64,000 bases of DNA. Origin: Acidobacteriota bacterium (GTDB lineage Bacteria > Acidobacteriota > Terriglobia > Bryobacterales > Bryobacteraceae). This document shows positions 61,697 through 64,000 of this stretch, piece after piece (the first letter of the stretch is position 1; the number at the start of each line of letters is the position of its first letter). The stretch lies in the NCBI GenBank assembly GCA_018268935.1, contig JAFDVS010000050.1:1-64000 (forward strand). The letters are read 5' to 3'. Both the position numbers and the translations under genes were made by a program. The notes under the pieces are model-generated. The model did no database searches, was not told the origin of the DNA, and saw nothing but the letters and a program-made list of their open reading frames with translations.

Positions 61697-61697
<1 letters not shown>
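61389..61697 (+). CDS. Small two-span membrane protein near the oxidase cluster
   Basis: A 102-residue protein starting at GTG 61389 with AGAGGAGG upstream. It has an N-terminal HDYAGGWITERTGTEVPGFLK segment and two membrane spans (FAYVGVAIGTVSYLILYM and LIYMVAAMAAVFFLAVIL). Its stop overlaps the start of the FAD oxidoreductase by 1 bp (TAATG). It may correspond to the N-terminal anchor part of a CcoP-like subunit, but it lacks haem motifs. Named only by context. Confidence 0.65.
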
Positions 61698-63642
<1,945 letters not shown>

Positions 63643-63646
<4 letters not shown>

Positions 63647-64000
63647 CTTGGGCCGATTGTTCCGTGGCGTTCTTACTTGGAGTGGCCGGCAGTCTGCACT
63701 GCGTCCAGATGTGCGGACCGATCCTCCTTTCGTGTACGATGCCCCTCGCACAAAGGAGCAGCGCCTATCGGGCTGCCGGTCACCTTTTTTATCACTGCGG
63801 CCGAATTGCCACCTATGGTTTCTTAGGCGCGCTCGCCGGCGGTCTCGGGCTGTCGCTCGAGACGGTAATGCCCTGGCAGAGCGCTGCCTCCATCGCCGCC
63901 GGCGCGGTGATGCTGCTGGCTGGACTGTGGATGCTCGGCGCATTGCGGCGCCCTGAGCTCGTCCAGATTACGCCAGTGGCTGCCATGACTCGCCGCGCCG
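63643..64000 (+). CDS. TauE/SafE-like membrane protein, truncated by the window end
   Basis: The first 119 codons are visible (ATG 63643 overlaps the preceding stop as ATGA). It shows VAGSLHCVQMCGPILLSC, the SxHCxxMCGP motif of the TauE/SafE or CcdA-like group often encoded near cbb3 oxidase maturation genes (CcoG/H/I/S), and further hydrophobic segments (FLGALAGGLGLSL, IAAGAVMLLAGLWML). These proteins probably handle copper or thiols. The 3' end is outside the window. Confidence 0.8.

Overview
The window is 64 kb of high-GC bacterial chromosome. It most likely comes from an acidobacterium of the Solibacter/Bryobacter type. This is inferred from the combination of many Tat-exported sulfatase/Gfo-Idh-MocA/PQQ propeller proteins, large Ser/Thr kinases with TPR or TolB tails, an X6-type ECF sigma factor, SprA-like and PEP-CTERM proteins, and a Rieske/cyt b/multihaem c/cbb3 gene cluster. 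No rRNA, tRNA or CRISPR array was found.

Layout. 1-1.2 kb: Rrf2-type regulator and clpP, closed by a clear terminator. 1.3-11.8 kb: MBL hydrolase; a three-gene minus-strand operon (PHP-type metallohydrolase, Gfo/Idh/MocA oxidoreductase, sulfatase); a membrane TPR protein; a soluble PQQ propeller dehydrogenase; an S9 peptidase. 11.9-12.8 kb: coiled-coil membrane protein with its own terminator. 13-19.7 kb: housekeeping run ispE-prs-rplY-pth-rpsF-rpsR-rplI, then an SDR and a HEAT-repeat protein. 19.7-23.1 kb: minus-strand esterase, dihaem cytochrome c and PQQ alcohol dehydrogenase carrying the Asp-x-Asp signature of lanthanide enzymes. 23.1-31.4 kb: Rpn-type nuclease, a SRPBCC membrane protein under a strikingly clear two-operator promoter, serS, a POT transporter, a TPR Ser/Thr kinase and a SprA-like protein. 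31.3-36.5 kb: a corrinoid methyl-transfer cluster (corrinoid protein, DUF1638, two UroD-type methyltransferases, reductive activator).

38.9-45.0 kb is an accessory zone: a VapBC remnant, four secreted/TPR genes in series, a PEP-CTERM protein, a decapitated serine recombinase, a broken SLH protein and IS21-like end repeats. 45.0-51.0 kb encodes a respiratory module: CcoS-like protein, Rieske, cytochrome b, heptahaem cytochrome c, CcoN, CcoO and a CcoQ-like protein. A second accessory zone (51.0-61.1 kb) holds one intact and one decayed toxin-antitoxin pair, a kinase with a glycine-free P-loop, an ECF sigma factor, a secreted lipase-like protein, an adjacent dockerin/cohesin pair and a frameshifted conserved protein. 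At 61.4-64.0 kb genes that normally accompany cbb3 oxidases resume (small membrane protein, FAD/[4Fe-4S] oxidoreductase, TauE/SafE protein), which suggests that this second zone was inserted into the oxidase cluster.

The most interesting items are the corrinoid methyl-transfer cluster of unknown substrate, the adjacent cohesin/dockerin pair with a PEP-CTERM anchor, the operator-promoter architecture at 24.9 kb, and the heptahaem bc-cbb3 module. All homology calls are from reading motifs; no database search was possible.
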